Source: DASVXQ01 sp046727955 (lineage in GTDB: Bacteria; Actinomycetota; CALGFH01). Taken from it: a DNA stretch of 17,153 bases. The stretch is taken from contig JBKPDO010000122.1 of NCBI GenBank assembly GCA_046727955.1, positions 1 through 17,153 on the forward strand, in the 5' to 3' direction. Under the pieces are notes generated by a model. It was not told where the DNA came from and made no database searches. It was given only the letters and a program-made list of their open reading frames with translations. Both the position numbers and the translations under genes were made by a program. Shown piece by piece: positions 14,926 to 17,153 of the stretch (positions are counted from its first letter, which is position 1; each line of letters opens with the position of its first letter).

Positions 14926-15312
14926 GGCTCATGGTCGCGTGGTGGACGCGGCTGGAGTGGAACAGCGGAAGGCTCTGCGTCTCGATGGGAATGATCGGGG
15001 CGTGCCGCATGATCTGCAGATCGGCCTGGTGCCAGAGCATGGCCGCGGACCGCTGGTCGGGGCTGGCCAGCGCCCGGTCGATCAGCGAGTCGACGGCAGG
15101 GTTGTTGTAGTCGCCGTAGTCGACCGGGTTGGGGCCGTAGGTGCGACCGTCGAACAGCGGCTCGATGATGGCGCGGCCGTTGTTGCCGAACCATAGCTCG
15201 GACTGCCGCCGCTGCTGGCGCCGCTGGTGGACGACTGGCTGCCGCACGCCGCGGCCAGCAGGGCCAGCGCGGCGACGAGGCTCGGCAGCGCAATCGGCCT
15301 TCGCATGCGCAC
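14905..15312 (-). pseudogene. Collapsed extracellular solute-binding lipoprotein (SBP family 5)
   Basis: The GTG start (or ATG six bases on) has GGAAG upstream and opens a lipoprotein signal peptide RRPIALPSLVAALALLAAAC with the lipobox cysteine. After about 20 Ser/Gly-rich residues the sequence jumps, in another frame, to the C-terminal part of an oligopeptide-binding protein: ELWFGNNGRAIIEPLFDGRT, YGPNPVDYGDYNNPAVDSLI, ALWHQADLQIMRHAPIIPIE, SSRVHHATM. Some 400 or more residues are missing (junction about 15200-15210). The end runs into the permease fragment. Once a binding protein plus permease of a peptide/nickel-type importer. Confidence 0.82.
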
Positions 15313-15350
15313 CGTGATCACTTCCTTTGCTTGCTGCCGCCACCCGGGGC

Positions 15351-15947
15351 CTACGGCCGTGTCAGGTGGGGATCCCGCCGGGAGGCCGTCGCTGCTTGCC
15401 GCCGAGCGGCGCCCAGGTGCGGCAGCATGAGACCGTCGAGCCCGATCCAGCCGGCGTTGCGCCAGGCCAGCACCAGCAGGATGGCGGCGATGACGAACGC
15501 GGGGTCGACCCCCGCAGCCCCCGAGAACATGTAGCTGAAGTTCAGCACCAGGCCGAGCAGGGCGAAGACGCCGGTGAACAGGCCCAGGACCAGCGCGACC
15601 CCGATGGCCACCTCGGCGACCACCACTACTCTGGACACCCAGAGGGCGTTGGTGGACTCCCAGTGCAGCACGCTCATCCACCAGGCGTTGGCGAGCTGCG
15701 GGTGCTCCGGCAACTTGGACGCAGCCAGCGCACTGGAGGCAATGCTCTTGACGGCCGCGCCACTGTCCCACCAGGCCGTCCTGGCCGCCGTGGTGTTGAT
15801 CTTCTCGTAGGCCGCGTGCAGCCACTCGTAGCCGAGCCACACCCGTACGACCAGCCAGATCCAGGCGGCAGCCTTGGAGGCGAACAGCCAGCGCGCCCAG
15901 GCCGCCTCGCTCACGCGGGTGACATTGCTGCCCGTTGCCGTTGCCAT
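15351..15947 (-). CDS. DoxX-like integral membrane protein
   Basis: A 198-residue membrane protein. Predicted helices are at about 27-47 (AWIWLVVRVWLGYEWLHAAY), 105-123, 124-143 (TGVFALLGLVLNFSYMFSG) and 150-165, the four-helix DoxX/thiosulfate:quinone oxidoreductase small-subunit pattern. The long loop between helices 1 and 2 contains a charged, Trp-rich stretch. The start ATG has AAGGAG seven bases upstream; the longer open frame to 16436 is not coding. It lies 38 bases upstream of the solute-binding protein remnant on the same strand. Intact, unlike its neighbours. Function is probably redox or sulfur related but not determinable here. Confidence 0.85.
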   Translation of the reverse strand: MATATGSNVTRVSEAAWARWLFASKAAAWIWLVVRVWLGYEWLHAAYEKINTTAARTAWWDSGAAVKSIASSALAASKLPEHPQLANAWWMSVLHWESTNALWVSRVVVVAEVAIGVALVLGLFTGVFALLGLVLNFSYMFSGAAGVDPAFVIAAILLVLAWRNAGWIGLDGLMLPHLGAARRQAATASRRDPHLTRP

Positions 15948-16479
15948 CGTGCGCTCCTTCCGTGGCGCCCTTTGGGACCACGACCATAGCCGGGCAGCCG
16001 TCACGGGTCGTCTACCCTGACTCGGATCTTTCGGTGGGAGCTGGAGGTAGAGGCGGTCTGGCCGCCCTCCACCTTCGGGTGGAGTGGAGTCAGTCCGCTG
16101 GGGGCCAGCCCGTGGCGATAGGCGTAGGCGATCCGGGGACACGCCCCTGTGGAGCGGCGAGGTAGTGGGGCGGGCAACGGCCGCGTGGCCAGCCGACGCG
16201 GAAGCAGCAAGGACCTTGGCTGAGCTTCTCTCCGTACTGTTTCGTTGGACCTCGCCAACGCACCACTTCGATGGCAAGCTGCCACTGTGACAGGAGTCGG
16301 CGTTTGCCCTCTCACTTGCGCAGGCGCTGGTGGAATTTACTGCGACCATCCTTGAGGTGCATCCAGAGCCATTGCGGCAGAAGGTTCCGGTAGACGCCCA
16401 GCCGGTCGATTCGACGGTGACCGAGGCGCCGAGCACGTAGGGAATGCCAGGGTCTGGGTGTCATCCCGTCTGGATCTGC
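15948..16479. other. Region without an intact gene between the doxX-like gene and the transposase tail
   Basis: About 530 bases. It contains a UUCG hairpin (16067-16084) and a plus-strand open stretch at about 16180-16440 interrupted by TGA at 16288-16290 (LAELLSVLFRWTSPTHHF before it, FALSLAQALVEFTATILEVH after it in the same frame). I recognise no family; it may be a decayed gene. The promoter of the doxX-like gene should be near the left end. Confidence 0.4.
16067..16084. other. UUCG tetraloop hairpin upstream of the doxX-like gene
   Basis: CTCCACC-TTCG-GGTGGAG: a perfect seven-base stem with a plus-strand TTCG loop, next to a second smaller inverted repeat GGCGG-TCTGG-CCGCC (about 16052-16066). 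It lies some 120 bases upstream of the doxX-like start. It could be a terminator for a lost upstream gene or a leader structure. Confidence 0.5.
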
Positions 16480-16645
16480 CACGCACTGTTTCTTGGAGCG
16501 TATCCTCTTGGCCTCCCTCGGCGTGAGGGGACCCCACTTGATGAGCCACTCGCTGTGGGGTCGGTGGTTGTTGTAGTCGATCCGCCAGGCCTCGGTGAGG
16601 ACCTGAGCCTCGAAGCGGCTGTCGAACTGGGTGCCGTTCAGGGAT
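16480..16645 (-). mobile_element. C-terminal fragment of an IS3-like (integrase-core) transposase
   Basis: The minus-strand frame LNGTQFDSRFEAQVLTEAWR, then IDYNNHRPHSEW and LTPREAKRI, is the end of the rve integrase core of IS3/IS481-type transposases (family: LNGTQFDSL..A...EAWR.DYN..RPH...L.P). A TGA lies directly upstream in frame and no start is available. The DDE aspartates and glutamate are missing. Terminal inverted repeats were not found. This is the trace of an insertion sequence, and it lies between two otherwise unrelated gene blocks. Confidence 0.75.
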
Positions 16646-16748
16646 CAGCGTCGAGTATCTGGTCCGCATCGAGCAGGGACGCGACCGTAACCCTCGCCAT
16701 CGGTGGTTCGACCGAGCTGGAGTGCTCAGCCACGGCGTGCGGCCCCGT

Positions 16749-17153
16749 TCACTGTGGCTCGGCCGCTCGGCGCCGGTTGTAGAGGCGGATGGCCCAGAGA
16801 TAGGCCGCGACAGCGACGCCGATGCTCCAGGCGATGGCGGCGATGGCGTGGTCGCCGACAGCGGTGCCGGTGAGCAGTCCGCGCACGGTGTCGGCGACGG
16901 GGGTGAAGGGCTGGTACTCAGCGAACTGGCGCAGGCCCGTTGGCATGGTGGCCGTGGCCACGAAGCTGCTGCTGAGGAACAGCAGCAGGAACAGGATCAT
17001 CGGGGAGTTGCTGGCGGTCTCGACGCTCTTGGCGGCAAGCCCGAGCGCGACGGCCAGCCAGATCAGCGCGAAGGCGAACAGGGCCAGTATCCCGATCGCG
17101 GCCAGCCAGTGGAGCGGTCCGGCAGCAGAGCGGAATCCGAGTCCGAAGGCGAC
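16749..17153 (-). CDS. ABC-2 type transporter permease, C-terminal part (cut by the window edge)
   Basis: 134 residues are visible, entering from the right edge. Membrane helices include LAAIGILALFAFALIWLAVA, PMILFLLLFLSSSFVATATM and IAAIAWSIGVAVAAYLWAIR. SSSFVATATMPTGLRQFAEY followed by QPFTPVADTVRGLLTG is the signature end of DrrB-like drug or antibiotic exporters (family pattern: S-S-A-F-V-P-x-x-x-M-P-x-W-L-x-x-F-A-x-x-Q-P). Such genes usually follow an ATP-binding DrrA-like gene, which would lie beyond 17153 if the usual order holds. The reading frame is open throughout. Confidence 0.88.
   Translation of the reverse strand, partial: VAFGLGFRSAAGPLHWLAAIGILALFAFALIWLAVALGLAAKSVETASNSPMILFLLLFLSSSFVATATMPTGLRQFAEYQPFTPVADTVRGLLTGTAVGDHAIAAIAWSIGVAVAAYLWAIRLYNRRRAAEPQ

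Noticed and set aside
16288..16290. TGA read as selenocysteine
   Set aside because: No selenoprotein family is recognised and no SECIS-like hairpin follows; a nonsense codon in a remnant is simpler.
15948..16436. N-terminal extension of the doxX-like protein (open to 16436)
   Set aside because: The extension is Ser/Arg/Pro-rich with no domain, and a strong ribosome site fixes the ATG at 15945-15947.

Overview
The base composition (very high GC), GC-rich third codon positions, GTG/TTG starts and gene content point to a member of the Actinomycetota (high-GC Gram-positive). Genus or family cannot be fixed from this window. Almost every gene lies on the minus strand; the only convincing plus-strand gene is a secreted beta-helix protein at 13371-14445. 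I saw no rRNA, tRNA or CRISPR array.

Layout from left to right. 1-1983: a class A penicillin-binding protein running off the left edge, with all catalytic motifs but one frameshift. 2116-3096: an intact aldo/keto reductase. 3277-8129: the best-preserved block, a de novo NAD operon nadA-nadB-nadC whose genes overlap by 4 bases (GTGA and ATGA), preceded by nrtR, the Nudix-related repressor of NAD metabolism. Two similar pseudo-palindromes in the nrtR-nadA gap are the likely NrtR operators. NadA and NadB turn aspartate and DHAP into quinolinate; NadC makes nicotinate mononucleotide.

8234-9964: remains of toxin-antitoxin modules. There is an XRE antitoxin whose RelE/HigB-type toxin is reduced to 19 codons, a vapB antitoxin followed by a broken vapC that runs into the tail of a short-chain dehydrogenase, a small unknown gene, and a ribbon-helix-helix-like gene. 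10005-13100: a chain of gene fossils on the minus strand: Rieske oxygenase C-terminus, urease alpha C-terminus, a frameshifted polysaccharide-deacetylase/PuuE-like gene, and a xanthine dehydrogenase collapsed by internal deletions and frameshifts. Taken together these look like a dead purine/ureide degradation locus (inference).

13371-14445: a secreted parallel beta-helix protein with one frameshift, ending at a strong hairpin. 14545-15312: a collapsed oligopeptide-type ABC transporter (binding protein plus permease pieces). 15351-15947: an intact DoxX-like membrane protein. 16480-16645: a transposase tail. 16749-17153: the C-terminal part of an ABC-2 permease, cut by the right edge.

The window contrasts a conserved housekeeping core (NAD synthesis) with a decayed accessory region in which ends of genes survive and middles are missing. 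I do not see a convincing new multi-gene system. The most interesting points are the twin operators in front of nadA, in-frame tandem repeats in three neighbouring NAD genes, the 19-codon toxin stub, and the sharp Rieske/UreC and PIN/SDR junctions.
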